DNA of 64,000 nucleotides from JBDIVL01 sp039794405 (lineage in GTDB: Bacteria; Planctomycetota; Brocadiia; Brocadiales; Brocadiaceae): positions 1 through 64,000 of the forward strand of contig JBDIVL010000020.1 of the NCBI GenBank assembly GCA_039794405.1. Reading direction: 5' to 3'. The notes below the pieces were generated by a model. The model ran no database searches and was not told where the DNA came from. It worked only from the letters and a program-made list of their open reading frames with translations. Shown here piece by piece: positions 17,590 to 26,441 of this stretch; position 1 is the first letter of the stretch; the number at the start of each line of letters is the position of its first letter. Both the position numbers and the translations under genes were made by a program.

Positions 17590-18343
17590 AGTGATAGGTG
17601 ATTAAATAATAGGCTGCTGAAATAAGAATAATCAAAGCTGGAAATTGCCATGGAAACGGTCCATCAAAAAGAAACGCCTTCCAGCGACTTCGGGGTTCTT
17701 CTGTTACGGATTCATTTTTTGCAATATTTTTAATACGAAAGTTATATTTTTTGTAAAAAATCTCGTCAGGTTTCATGTATCCTAAAAGTTCACGTGCCTC
17801 TTTTTCTATCCGGACCGGGTCTTCCCTTAAGGCTGAATATTCACGTTCTAATCCGGCGTTTTCTGCTTCTAAATGTTTGGCTTGTTTCTCAAGCCTCTTT
17901 TTTACCTCGAGCATATGGACTCTATCTTGCCTGGTTTTGCTGATGATCGAAGAAAAAAGAATTACGATGCATGATGTTATCAGTATTAATAAAACAAATT
18001 TACCAAAATACCGGTCTTTCCTGGAGACGGTCTTTAAAGAACCACGTGAGGATTTTTGTTTATTGTTGTTCCGATTAGGAAAAATGGTTACTTTGTTTGA
18101 AACCTCAGGTAGTGTTCCTGCACGCTGTGTTTTTCCTAAGGTTTCCTCTTGGTGGATGTTCTGCAATGATCCAATGTGGAAAGCCGTATGCGAAGAGGGC
18201 ATTGCCGGTGTATTCTCTCCCAAAACCCCTGCCAGTTCCTTATCTTCTCCCTTTTCGATAGGGGAAAGGTTATGAAGCCCTCCTTGAGAATAAAAAGATC
18301 CAGTGGGGGGGATTGCCTGTGCATCTACTTTTTCATCTTGCAT
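17555..18343 (-). CDS. Septum formation initiator (FtsB/DivIC-like) with N- and C-terminal extensions
   Basis: A 262-residue protein with GGAGG before the ATG. The first ~115 residues are Pro/Ser/Glu-rich and low in complexity. A membrane helix (FVLLILITSCIVILFSSIIS) follows at about residues 120-140, then a coiled coil (RLEKQAKHLEAENAGLEREY) and the DivIC-type EDPVRIEKEARELLGYMKPD motif. This core is FtsB-like, a bitopic divisome protein. Unusual are the long cytoplasmic N-terminal tail and a second hydrophobic helix near the C-terminus (FPALIILISAAYYLI). It overlaps eno by 19 nt and proA by 35 nt; the eno-ftsB neighbourhood is common in bacteria. Confidence 0.8.
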   Translation of the reverse strand: MQDEKVDAQAIPPTGSFYSQGGLHNLSPIEKGEDKELAGVLGENTPAMPSSHTAFHIGSLQNIHQEETLGKTQRAGTLPEVSNKVTIFPNRNNNKQKSSRGSLKTVSRKDRYFGKFVLLILITSCIVILFSSIISKTRQDRVHMLEVKKRLEKQAKHLEAENAGLEREYSALREDPVRIEKEARELLGYMKPDEIFYKKYNFRIKNIAKNESVTEEPRSRWKAFLFDGPFPWQFPALIILISAAYYLITYHYEYRKLHRSNR

Positions 18344-19611
18344 AACTTGCCTCCATAAATTGCATTGCCAGAAAGGTCTTCTTCTATACGTAAAAGCTGA
18401 TTGTATTTACATATCCGATCGGTTCTGCTGAGAGAACCTGTTTTAATCTGACCTGCATTCGTAGCCACGGCGATATCGGCAATCGTGGTATCTTCTGTTT
18501 CCCCTGAACGATGAGAGATGACGGTTGTATATCCATTGTTCTTGGCTAATTCTATGGCATTAAGCGTTTCTGTGAGGGTTCCGATTTGATTAACCTTGAT
18601 AAGAATAGAATTTGCTATTCCTTGTTCAATTCCCCTGGAGAGAATTTCTGTATTCGTCACAAAGATATCGTCACCGACAAGTTGAACCTCATTCCCTAAA
18701 CCTTTTGTAAGTTTCCTCCAGCCGTCCCAGTCTTCTTCCGAGAGACCATCTTCTATACTGCAGATGGGATATTTACTTACTAACTTTGAATAAATATCGA
18801 TCATCTCATCGCTGCTTTTCTTACTGCCGCCTTCCGCCCGTAACACATACTTACTATTTTCATAAAATTCACTAGCGGCTGTATCCAGGGCTAAATAAAT
18901 ATCCTTTCCGGCCGTGTAGCTGGTTTTTTTGATCGCCTCCAGGATAAGTTCGATGGCTTCTTCGTTGGTCTGGAGGTTCGGGGCAAAGCCTCCTTCATCA
19001 CCTACATTGGTATTATATCCCCTTGATTTCAAGACTGAACGGAGGTTATGAAAAACTTCAGTTCCCATGCGTAATGCCTCCGCAAAACTTTCCGCCTGAA
19101 TGGGCATGATCATGAATTCCTGAAAATCTACATTATTATCCGCATGTTTACCGCCATTTAAGATATTCATCATTGGTACGGGTAAAACCCTGGCGTTTGT
19201 GCCGCCAAGGTAACGATAGAGCGGGAGACACAGGACATTCGCTGCTGCCTTTGCGGCGGCAAGAGAAACACCGAGGATGGCATTCGCCCCCAGCTTTTCT
19301 TTATTCCTGGTTCCATCCAACGCCATCAAAACGGCATCGACTTCTACCTGTTTCGTAACGTCCATTCCCTCAAGTTTGCGTCCAATAATCTCATTCACAT
19401 TTTTAACGGCCGTTTGTACTCCCTTCCCCATATACCGGGATGGTTTGTCGGTATCTCTCAGTTCCATTGCCTCCCTTTTTCCTGTGGATGCACCCGATGG
19501 TACGGCAGCACGGCCCATTGTTCCGGATTTTAGGATTACATCCACTTCCACGGTGGGATTTCCTCTGGAATCTAAGATTTCTCGTGCTTTAACACAGCTA
19601 ATGGTAGTCAC
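18325..19611 (-). CDS. eno: Enolase
   Basis: Interconverts 2-phosphoglycerate and phosphoenolpyruvate. The 428-residue sequence has all family landmarks: ILDSRGNPTVEVDV, SGASTGKREAMELRD, LPVPMMNILNGGKHADNN, VGDEGGFAPNL, the Mg-binding SIEDGLSEEDW, GDDIFVTN, KVNQIGTLTETL and SHRSGETEDTTIADIAV. The start is a GTG with AGGAG 6 nt upstream. It is the first gene of an overlapping group eno, FtsB-like gene, proA. Confidence 0.97.
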   Translation of the reverse strand: MTTISCVKAREILDSRGNPTVEVDVILKSGTMGRAAVPSGASTGKREAMELRDTDKPSRYMGKGVQTAVKNVNEIIGRKLEGMDVTKQVEVDAVLMALDGTRNKEKLGANAILGVSLAAAKAAANVLCLPLYRYLGGTNARVLPVPMMNILNGGKHADNNVDFQEFMIMPIQAESFAEALRMGTEVFHNLRSVLKSRGYNTNVGDEGGFAPNLQTNEEAIELILEAIKKTSYTAGKDIYLALDTAASEFYENSKYVLRAEGGSKKSSDEMIDIYSKLVSKYPICSIEDGLSEEDWDGWRKLTKGLGNEVQLVGDDIFVTNTEILSRGIEQGIANSILIKVNQIGTLTETLNAIELAKNNGYTTVISHRSGETEDTTIADIAVATNAGQIKTGSLSRTDRICKYNQLLRIEEDLSGNAIYGGKLCKMKK

Positions 19612-20041
19612 TGGCAGCTCCTCTCGTATCCATTTGTAATAAGATATGTTATGAGAAATAAAATTCAGATGGTTTTAATTTCTATAGCAAATTCTCACGG
19701 GCTTGTCAAACAGATTATTATAAAGTATGACTGACAGGGATGTACAAGATGAGAAAGATGGTTTTTGATTGTTGTGGGTAAATGAGTAAACGGGTAAATG
19801 AGTGAATGGATGTATATTCATTTACTTACCAATACCTACTCATTTACCCATTAACTATAAGCTGACTGCTGATAGCTCATGATTTTTTATTGGTCTAATA
19901 CCGTATCTCGCTGGTTATTTATCGTATCAAACGCAACTAGGTTCGAGGTATTGGTTCAGGATGTCCGGTTCATGTTTTCTTTGAGCCTATAGAGAGTTAA
20001 AAAATGGCAGCTTACCTGTTGCATGTAAATCTTACAATTCT
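19612..20041. other. Intergenic stretch with short repeats
   Basis: No gene is seen. At 19780-19858 the unit GGTAAATGAGT occurs in direct copies and again inverted (ACTCATTTACC), forming a possible hairpin of repeat origin. The bases nearest 19611 should hold the eno promoter, but no convincing box is visible. Confidence 0.4.
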
Positions 20042-20665
20042 TTAAGGTATCTCTTCTTCAGACTTTGATTCCCTGGTTTCCTGTATTTCTTCACTTAATG
20101 GACTTGTAAAGATATAATCATTACTAATTTGTTTGCTATGGCAGTCAATGCAACCGTCAACCTTACCAGCTAGTTTTACCGTCCTGCCGTATTTCTCTTG
20201 TATTATTATTTCGCCTCCTGGTGAATATCTTGCCCAGAACCAGTCATTTGCATCCGGATTAAAGCCCTCTATTTTTTGCATTACCGTTATATCCGAGAGG
20301 CTTCTGTTTTCTGTATAATTCTCCTTTGTTATTATTGATCCGTAAGGCATTTGTTCCATTTTGTTTGCTATTGCATTATAAGCCGGCTCATTCATATACG
20401 TGGTTAATAGGGTGCCATGTGGTTCAGTCCCTGGATAAAAAGATCCTTTACCCGGCCACATCTTCCAGTTATTTCGATAATTCTGAGTCTGCATCTTTTC
20501 CCAGAGCTTATCGGCTATTTTTGCAGCATCATGTTCCTCTTCTGTAACCTCAGGCGGTGCTTCAGTAACATCGGTTTCCTTTTCCGGTCCTTTGCATCCT
20601 ATATAGAAAAAAGTTATCATCGGAAGTAGCAGCAATAGCGAGAGATAAAAATAAATCTTTTTCAT
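20042..20665 (-). CDS. Cytochrome P460-type lipoprotein with one CxxCH heme site
   Basis: A 207-residue exported protein with an AAAGGAGGAAAATT ribosome-binding region. The signal peptide ends at FFYIGC, a lipobox (Cys24), followed by an acidic linker. The body has WKMWPGKGSFYPGTEPHG, MPYGSIITKENY and GFNPDANDWFWARYSPGGE, which fit the P460 fold, and a single c-heme motif CIDCH near residue 178. P460 proteins oxidise hydroxylamine or act as NO/hydroxylamine-linked redox proteins; many relatives of this short form have no tested activity. An acidic Glu/Ser-rich tail is unusual. A sigma-54-like promoter and enhancer-like array lie upstream at 21006-21022 and 21119-21165. Confidence 0.8.
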   Translation of the reverse strand: MKKIYFYLSLLLLLPMITFFYIGCKGPEKETDVTEAPPEVTEEEHDAAKIADKLWEKMQTQNYRNNWKMWPGKGSFYPGTEPHGTLLTTYMNEPAYNAIANKMEQMPYGSIITKENYTENRSLSDITVMQKIEGFNPDANDWFWARYSPGGEIIIQEKYGRTVKLAGKVDGCIDCHSKQISNDYIFTSPLSEEIQETRESKSEEEIP

Positions 20666-21005
20666 AATTTTCCTCCTTTTAAAGTAATTGAATCTTCTTT
20701 TAAAATGTGATCTAGAGCCTGTCCGGAAAATCCGGCGGTTATTCCGTGAGACGAAGGAGCGAGAAATTTTTCTGTGGAGAAATAAGTACTTGGGCCATAA
20801 ATTTTTGTACCTTTTCCTGGTGTGTTCTCAGGGTTGGTTCAATCTACAAGATTGACCACACTTTGAAAGTTGGAGATTAGAGGTTGGATGTTAGAGCTTG
20901 GCGATCTGGCTTTCAGCTTCTGACATCCAACATAACTCCGCTTCGCCTTACCTGGAATGAGAATTCCTGTTTTCTGATAGACCTTAACCTGATCTTAAAT
21001 GTAAG
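20666..21005. other. Long leader/intergenic region with small hairpin repeat
   Basis: No gene is seen. GGTTCAATCTACAAGATTGA at about 20834-20853 is a short palindrome that recurs at 58677-58697. If the promoter at 21006 is real, this is a ~330-nt leader of the P460-type gene. Confidence 0.4.
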
Positions 21006-21022
21006 TATCAAAAGGTATGCCA
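21006..21022 (-). promoter_or_regulatory. Putative sigma-54 promoter for the P460-type gene
   Basis: On the minus strand TGGCAT-ACCTT-TTGATA has GG-N10-GA spacing. The block CTTTTGTGG...TTTTGATA is shared with the site at 2291-2307. Confidence 0.4.
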
Positions 21023-21118
21023 CAAAAGAAATTCAGTGTAGTTGTCTTTTGATGGAAAAATAGGTTATTATAGAGGTTTGGAGGGAGGAAGGATCTTATG
21101 GGGAAAAATAAAATAAGA

Positions 21119-21165
21119 TGTAACATATCACAAAAGTGTGTTGTCCCATAATGTGACATGGCACA
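21119..21165 (-). promoter_or_regulatory. Putative enhancer array (TGT/ACA dyads)
   Basis: TGTAACATATCACA and TGTGACATGGCACA flank a third weaker site. The array edge is 97 bp from the -24 box at 21022, the same distance as in the copy at 2146-2194, although the DNA in between is not similar. Confidence 0.4.
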
Positions 21166-21579
21166 TTTGCAAAGGGATGTTCCTACTCTTCTAGTAACTC
21201 CCTAACGTGCTATTTGTAGAAGGGCTATACGGTACGGGGTAGTTTGCCGTTCTCCGGCTGTCGTACAATGTCCACAACCGCCGAAACTTCGAGTTGAGAA
21301 GTTTTAGGTATAATTGAGAAACCATAATATTTAATGGAAAATTTAAACTTTTCTGGTATATTTCATTAAACAACATTTAATGCCTTAACTTTGGGTTTGA
21401 AGAAACGGTGTCAAATCACTAATCTTCTGGATTTTTCCAAATGAGAATTTCAGGTTACAAGCCCTGAACCCGCATAAGTTTTTTAACAGAGAATCAACCA
21501 CCGAAGGCTTAATTTAAATTAATTATTTATAGCAGTACGGTTTTTTCAGGAGGTAAGGGGGTCTCCTCGTTAGCTTTCT
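21166..21579. other. Intergenic region upstream of psd
   Basis: No gene is seen. AT-rich sequence with a GGAGG at 21550, about 24 nt before the psd start; an in-frame TAG 9 nt before the ATG excludes a longer protein. Confidence 0.4.
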
Positions 21580-22245
21580 ATGCGTATTCCACTGGCTAAA
21601 CATGGGTTGAGAGAATTATTTATTTTCGGTGTTCCTTGCATTATTGGGATAGGGTTATCTATTGTGCTATTCCCATGGATTGTTCCTGTTCCCCTTTTTG
21701 CTTTATCTTTTTTATTGAATTTTTTTCGTGACCCGGAGAGAGAAACTCCCAAAGGCGATGGGATTGTTATTGCTCCGGCAGACGGTACCGTATCACATAT
21801 CGTGCCGGCTTACGAGGAGAATTACTTGAAATGTGATACAATGAAGATTAGTATTTTTATGTCTGTACTTAATGTCCATGTAAACCGCGTACCTGTCCGT
21901 GGACGTGTAGAGTTTGTGAAACATACAAAGGGTAAGTTTCTGGACGCCAGGGATGACGACTGCTTTCGGTGGAATGAGAACAATGTAATGGGTTTATCGG
22001 TGATCGGATGCCGTACAAGAATTGCGGTGAAGCAAATTGCAGGCAAAATTGCCAAACGTATTGTGTGTGCCTGTAAAGTTGGTGACCTGCTTGAACAAGG
22101 GCAGCGATTCGGCATGATAAAATTTGGATCCCGGGTGGAGGTGTTTATCCCAAACGCGGTCAAGTTCAAGGTTATGGTTAAGGTGGGGGAAAAAGTGACT
22201 GCTGGAAAAACCATACTGGGTAAAATATGCGAAGATAATCAGTGA
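21580..22245 (+). CDS. psd: Phosphatidylserine decarboxylase proenzyme
   Basis: Makes phosphatidylethanolamine from phosphatidylserine. The 221-residue length and the two N-terminal hydrophobic segments (residues about 12-48) fit the short bacterial form. FFRDPERETP and APADGTVSHI (catalytic Asp in PADG), MSVLNVHVNRVPVRG (catalytic His100) and the self-cleavage site FGSRVEVF (Gly183-Ser184) are all present. Cleavage yields a small pyruvoyl-bearing alpha chain. The protein is inner-membrane associated. pssA is not in the window. Confidence 0.93.
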   Translation: MRIPLAKHGLRELFIFGVPCIIGIGLSIVLFPWIVPVPLFALSFLLNFFRDPERETPKGDGIVIAPADGTVSHIVPAYEENYLKCDTMKISIFMSVLNVHVNRVPVRGRVEFVKHTKGKFLDARDDDCFRWNENNVMGLSVIGCRTRIAVKQIAGKIAKRIVCACKVGDLLEQGQRFGMIKFGSRVEVFIPNAVKFKVMVKVGEKVTAGKTILGKICEDNQ

Positions 22246-22341
22246 GAGATATGAAATATTACCTAAGCGGTTATAACAAAAAATGAGGTTGCAGAATATT
22301 AGATTGAAGGCGGTATTTCCTTTTTCAAGGGAAGTTTTATT

Positions 22342-22986
22342 ATGTTTACTGGTATAGTTGAACATTTAGCAAAGGTGAAAAAACTATCGCCAAAGACAGG
22401 GGGGGCGGAACTGTTTTTGGATTTTTTTGATTTTTATAACGATATTAAACTTGGGGAAAGTATTGCCGTTAACGGGGCATGTCTTACGGTAAAAGCGGTT
22501 GATGGCAGGGGGCTAGGCTTTGATGTTTCCGGTGAAACCCTGAAAAAGACCACTCTGGGAACATTACAATATGCCGAAAATGTCAATATAGAAAGGGCAT
22601 TGAGAGTAGGAGATAGATTGGGAGGCCATTTTGTTTCCGGTCATGTAGACGGTATAGGCACCATAAGGGAAAAGAAGCAATCTGCCGATCAATGTATCAT
22701 GTCTTTTCTCGTTGAAAAAAAGTTTACCGATATGATGATTAAAAAGGGTTCGATTGCCATAGACGGGATCAGTCTGACAATTGTTGATATCGTAGATGGT
22801 ATTTTCTCGGTGACGTTGATTCCCTTTACGCTAGATTCAACTACTTTAGGGTTTAAGAGATTGGGAGATCAGGTAAATATCGAGATTGATATGATGGGAA
22901 AATGGATTAAAAAACTTTTGACACGTGTTCAAGGGAAAGAGGATGTTATTACTCAGGAACGATTGATAGAACAAGGATTTTTATAA
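22342..22986 (+). CDS. ribE: Riboflavin synthase, alpha chain
   Basis: Dismutates two 6,7-dimethyl-8-ribityllumazine molecules into riboflavin. The 214-residue protein has the start MFTGIVEHLA and two lumazine-binding repeats: one with GESIAVNGACLTV and SGETLKKTTLG, a second with GGHFVSGHVDGIG and KGSIAIDGISLTIVDI. No FMN-riboswitch-like structure is seen in the 96-bp upstream gap. It is followed by pdxA 5 nt later, so a cofactor operon ribE-pdxA-cupin is likely. Confidence 0.95.
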   Translation: MFTGIVEHLAKVKKLSPKTGGAELFLDFFDFYNDIKLGESIAVNGACLTVKAVDGRGLGFDVSGETLKKTTLGTLQYAENVNIERALRVGDRLGGHFVSGHVDGIGTIREKKQSADQCIMSFLVEKKFTDMMIKKGSIAIDGISLTIVDIVDGIFSVTLIPFTLDSTTLGFKRLGDQVNIEIDMMGKWIKKLLTRVQGKEDVITQERLIEQGFL

Positions 22987-22990
22987 TTTC

Positions 22991-24025
22991 TTGAGTATCA
23001 TAATCAACGTGCAAAAAAGAAAAAAAACAAAGCTACTGGTTGGGATTACGATGGGTGATCCATATGGGATAGGACCGGAGATTCTTGTAAAGTCATTAAG
23101 ATCTTCAGCTATGCGGGGTATTGCTCAATATGTTATTATTGGCAGTGAGAGAGTACTTGAATGGACTGTCAGGGTATTGAAGATACCACTGCGATACCAG
23201 GTTATATCTCATATATCTGAAGTTGAGAACTCAAAGCAACCGGTTTCATTGTTATCTTCGGATACTATTGAGCTGGACCTTACGAAGAAGAGGGGGCCTG
23301 CTACAGAAAGCGGGGAGTTATCCGTTCAATGGGTACTAAAGGGCATCAATCTGGCCATGAGCGGGTACATTGACGCCCTCGTTACTGCACCAATTTGTAA
23401 GGAGGCCATCCATATGGCCGGGTATGGTTATCCTGGACATACGGAGATGCTTCAAATATTTTCTGGTGCCAGGCGGGTTGTCATGCTCATGGTGGGTGGA
23501 AAACTGAGGGTTGCCTTTGTTACAACACACATTGCCTTAAAAGAGGTGTCCCGGTCGATTACCACAAAAGATATTCTGGAAACAATAATCATTAGTAATG
23601 ATAGCCTCAAAAAATATTTTGATTTGAAAAGGCCGGGGATTGCTGTTTGCGGTTTAAATCCCCATGCAGGCGAGGGAGGTGTATTCGGGGATGAGGAGAA
23701 GCGAATTATCATTCCGGCAATAGAAAGGGCAAAGAAAAAGGGTATTCGATGTGATGGTCCGGTTTCTGCTGATACAATATTTTATAAGACATTGAAGGGC
23801 GCTTGTGATATGATAGTGGCCATCTATCATGATCAGGGTGCAATCCCTTTAAAACTGCATGCCTTTGAAACGGGAGTAAACACTACCCTTGGCATCCCAT
23901 TCGTTCGGACGTCGCCTGATCATGGTACTGCTTATGATATTGCAGGTAAAGGTATTGCAGATCCGCGCTCTATGATGGAGGCTATAAAAATGGCGGTAAA
24001 GATGGCAAATTCTGCCAAAGTATAA
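22991..24025 (+). CDS. pdxA: 4-hydroxythreonine-4-phosphate dehydrogenase
   Basis: Catalyses the NAD-dependent step before pyridoxine phosphate synthesis in the DXP-dependent vitamin B6 route. Family segments: VGITMGDPYGIGPEI, GYGYPGHTEML, FVTTHIALKEV, CGLNPHAGEGGVFGDEE, YHDQGAIPLKLHAF and TSPDHGTAYDIAGKG, covering the metal-binding His residues. The frame opens at a TTG (22991); a GTG at 23009 is an equally plausible start and neither has a clear ribosome-binding site. 344 residues is normal for the family. Confidence 0.94.
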   Translation: MSIIINVQKRKKTKLLVGITMGDPYGIGPEILVKSLRSSAMRGIAQYVIIGSERVLEWTVRVLKIPLRYQVISHISEVENSKQPVSLLSSDTIELDLTKKRGPATESGELSVQWVLKGINLAMSGYIDALVTAPICKEAIHMAGYGYPGHTEMLQIFSGARRVVMLMVGGKLRVAFVTTHIALKEVSRSITTKDILETIIISNDSLKKYFDLKRPGIAVCGLNPHAGEGGVFGDEEKRIIIPAIERAKKKGIRCDGPVSADTIFYKTLKGACDMIVAIYHDQGAIPLKLHAFETGVNTTLGIPFVRTSPDHGTAYDIAGKGIADPRSMMEAIKMAVKMANSAKV

Positions 24026-24039
24026 AAGGTGAAATATTT

Positions 24040-24399
24040 ATGTTCGTAATAGATTTACAAAATTGTGAAGAGATAATAGCCGGGGATAATACTATTCTTC
24101 GGGAATTTTTCCATCCGGATAAAGCAGATGTAAAGCTTCGCTATAGTTTAGCACACGCAATCGTTAAACCAGGTGAAGCCTCACGACGGCATAAATTGAG
24201 AACTTCTGAGGTATATTATATCTTGGAAGGGGAAGGGGTCATGTATATCGATAATGAACAGGAGAAGGTTCATCCAGGTCAGGTGATTTACATTCCACCT
24301 CATTCGTTGCAACATATTAGGAATGCAGGAGAAGGTGATTTGAGATTTTTGTGCATCGTAGACCCTGCCTGGCGTCCAGAAGACGAAGAGATACTATGA
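24040..24399 (+). CDS. Single-domain cupin protein
   Basis: A 119-residue protein with AAGGTGA before the ATG. The cupin motifs are RRHKLRTSEVYYILEGEGVM (motif 1 with His and Glu) and PGQVIYIPPHSLQHIRNAG (motif 2 with His), which together predict a metal-binding beta barrel. Cupins of this kind include mannose-6-phosphate isomerase-like and dioxygenase-like proteins, and the substrate cannot be told. It lies 14 nt after pdxA and is probably co-transcribed. Confidence 0.85.
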   Translation: MFVIDLQNCEEIIAGDNTILREFFHPDKADVKLRYSLAHAIVKPGEASRRHKLRTSEVYYILEGEGVMYIDNEQEKVHPGQVIYIPPHSLQHIRNAGEGDLRFLCIVDPAWRPEDEEIL

Positions 24400-24485
24400 A
24401 GAGATATGTATTGGTTTTGTGAAAGAACTAAAATATTCAAAATTATTCCGGTATCATTAGGCCTCAAAGCTGGTTCTTTTGTTCA

Positions 24486-24585
24486 TGATTGAACTGAAAC
24501 GTTTGGTATTTTTCATATATCCGGCACCAACATATAGTTTCCAGGGTAGTTCTAAACGTGTAGTTCAATCTGCAAAATTGAGCCA
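24486..24585. repeat. Dispersed intergenic repeat
   Basis: Begins GATTGAACTGAAACGTTTGG and ends near GTTCAATCTGCAAAATTGAG. A diverged copy of the same order is at about 58600-58700 (TTGAACTGAAACGTTTTGG to TTCAATCTACAAGATTGAAC). Noncoding. Confidence 0.5.
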
Positions 24586-24616
24586 GTCATGAGTCATCTT
24601 ATAATGATGAGAATCC

Positions 24617-25552
24617 ATGCCATCACAAGAAACAAGTCTTATTGTACACACACCATCGGTATTAAAGCAGATTTTCAGTAGCAGGGGAATCATACCTAGT
24701 AAACGGTTTGGACAGCACTTCCTTATAGATCAGAAAATATTGTCATCTATTCCTGATATTGCCAATCTCAAAGAAGACGATGTTGTACTTGAAATTGGGG
24801 CGGGAACCGGTGGATTAACCCGATTATTGGCTGAAAGGGCCCGTCATATTTTTACGGTAGAGGTGGATAAGAAGTTATTTGAATTAGCGTCCGACATACT
24901 CAAGTTCTACAAAAATATAACCCTGATCCATGAAGACATATTAAGAACGAAGCATGAACTGAATCCGAATGTTTTAACCCTTGTGCATGATTGGTTAAGG
25001 GATCACAATCAGGCCTATATAAAAGTGGTTTCTAATTTGCCGTATAACATTAGCACACCAGTGATTGTTAACTTGCTGGAAGACAAGTTATCCATCTCTT
25101 TCATGGTACTCATGCTTCAAAAAGAGATTACGGAGCGTATGACCGCATCTCCTGGTACAAGGGAATATGGTATATTGTCTGTAATTACCCAATTGTTTTC
25201 AGAGGTAGAAATTGTGAGGACGCTGCCGCCGGATGTATTTTGGCCAAAACCAGAGGTAGATTCCGCTATTGTAAGAATAGTTTGCCGCAAAGAAAAATAC
25301 GCCGGTAAAATCACGGATTATTCATTTTTCAAAAAGATTATTTATGCCATATTCACCTCTCGTCGTAAGACATTGCTTAATAGTCTTGATCATTTGAAAT
25401 TACCTGGAGTCTCAAAGGAGCACGTGAAAAAGATTATCGGGGATATGCAACTGGACGAAAAGGTCAGAGGAGAGACGTTGAACTTAGACCAATTGATCTT
25501 CCTGTCTGAAGCGTTATATCATCTTTCAAAATGTAGGGTGCAATCTACATAA
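24617..25552 (+). CDS. rsmA: 16S rRNA (adenine1518-N6/adenine1519-N6)-dimethyltransferase
   Basis: Dimethylates two adenosines in the 3'-terminal hairpin of 16S rRNA late in 30S assembly (KsgA). It has KRFGQHFLIDQKILSSI, the SAM-binding VLEIGAGTGGLTRLLAERA, the catalytic SNLPYNISTPVI motif and the C-terminal FTSRRKTLLNSL segment. 311 residues is slightly long owing to a ~20-residue N-terminal tail before the family start; no strong ribosome-binding site is seen at the ATG. Confidence 0.94.
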   Translation: MPSQETSLIVHTPSVLKQIFSSRGIIPSKRFGQHFLIDQKILSSIPDIANLKEDDVVLEIGAGTGGLTRLLAERARHIFTVEVDKKLFELASDILKFYKNITLIHEDILRTKHELNPNVLTLVHDWLRDHNQAYIKVVSNLPYNISTPVIVNLLEDKLSISFMVLMLQKEITERMTASPGTREYGILSVITQLFSEVEIVRTLPPDVFWPKPEVDSAIVRIVCRKEKYAGKITDYSFFKKIIYAIFTSRRKTLLNSLDHLKLPGVSKEHVKKIIGDMQLDEKVRGETLNLDQLIFLSEALYHLSKCRVQST

Positions 25553-25565
25553 AGAAAATGAATAT

Positions 25566-25830
25566 TCATATACTATACATAACGACATAAGTTCCCGATA
25601 GTCTGTTATTCCTGTTATTTCTCGTTTCACCCCGAAACACCTGTTCCACCTGCCTGAGTTCCTTATATTTGATTGCTGCCTGATCTGTGAGAAAGTTTGT
25701 ATTGGTAATGAGCATCCACTTGCCGTCAAAGCGGGATTCCTCTTCCATCTTCTTTTGATCTATTTTTCACGCTCTCCCGGTTAATCTTCAGATATTTCCT
25801 ATACCCTTTGTTTCCGACGAGACTTCTGGA
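25566..25830 (-). pseudogene. IS1634-type transposase remnant (frameshifted)
   Basis: Minus-strand text first gives LVGNKGYRKYLKINRES, then after a frameshift ESRFDGKWMLITNTNF and AIKYKELRQVEQVFRG. These blocks occur in this order near the C-terminal part of IS1634/IS4-family DDE transposases, where the Y-x-x-L-x-x-V-E-x-x-F-R motif carries the catalytic Glu. No intact frame and no element ends are found. Confidence 0.65.
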
Positions 25831-26103
25831 ATTTGTTCTGATGAGTCGAGTTTTTAAAAATAAGCATGATTGTATAGGCGATCATCCGTCAGCTATTAGG
25901 CAGAGGTTGCTGGCTGACGATGATTAGCCAACGGCTGACATCTCGTGACTTCTTTTATCAATATGAGGTTTTGCCTTGCTAGAAATTTTAGGTACATTTG
26001 TTGACAAAATCTTCCTTTTGATCCATTTTATTAATAGTAAACGGAAATGAAGTCCGTAACTATATGAAGAAGCAAAAAATGTAACGCTTGATTTGAATTG
26101 TTA

Positions 26104-26345
26104 CAGATACCGCCTCTTACACCAGTACCAACAGTAGCGGTGATATGTGAAGGCGGCAGCCCGCTTGAAGGACAAACGATTACTGCAAAAGTTAATACGA
26201 CAGGTAAGAGACGCATATCGATAACAGCGAGTGCGATTCAGACGTTAATGGTAAGGCTACGTTTACAATTACAGCTAAGAAAAAAGCACTGGTAAAAATT
26301 AAGAGGTTGCAATTCAAAACATACTGCGAAACAACGATAATCAAA
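26104..26345 (+). pseudogene. Bacterial Ig-like domain remnant
   Basis: Frame 1 reads VAVICEGGSPLEGQTITAKV then NTTGKRRISITAS. A shift near 26240 gives DVNGKATFTITAKKKALVKI. Together this is the core of an Ig-like (Big/invasin-type) repeat with its typical V-x-G-x-A-x-F-T-I motif. No start or signal peptide remains. A ~30-bp direct repeat (CAATTCAAA...CGATAAT) sits at about 26309-26341 and 26526-26558. Confidence 0.5.
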
Positions 26346-26369
26346 AACAAAATTTGTTACTTCTAACGA

Positions 26370-26441
26370 GTGGAAGTGGTATTGGTGTGAGGGTTTTTGG
26401 GCAATACATGAGGAGGGAAATCTCACACCACTACTTCGCTC
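26370..26441. repeat. Imperfect inverted repeat
   Basis: GTGGTATTGGTGTGAG and CTCACACCACTACTTCGCTCG are partial complements around a ~30-nt centre. It lies between Ig-domain debris and the secreted protein gene; no coding role. Confidence 0.45.

Noticed and set aside
22246..22341. FMN riboswitch before ribE
   Set aside because: The gap is only 96 bp and lacks the AGGGCA-type conserved core.
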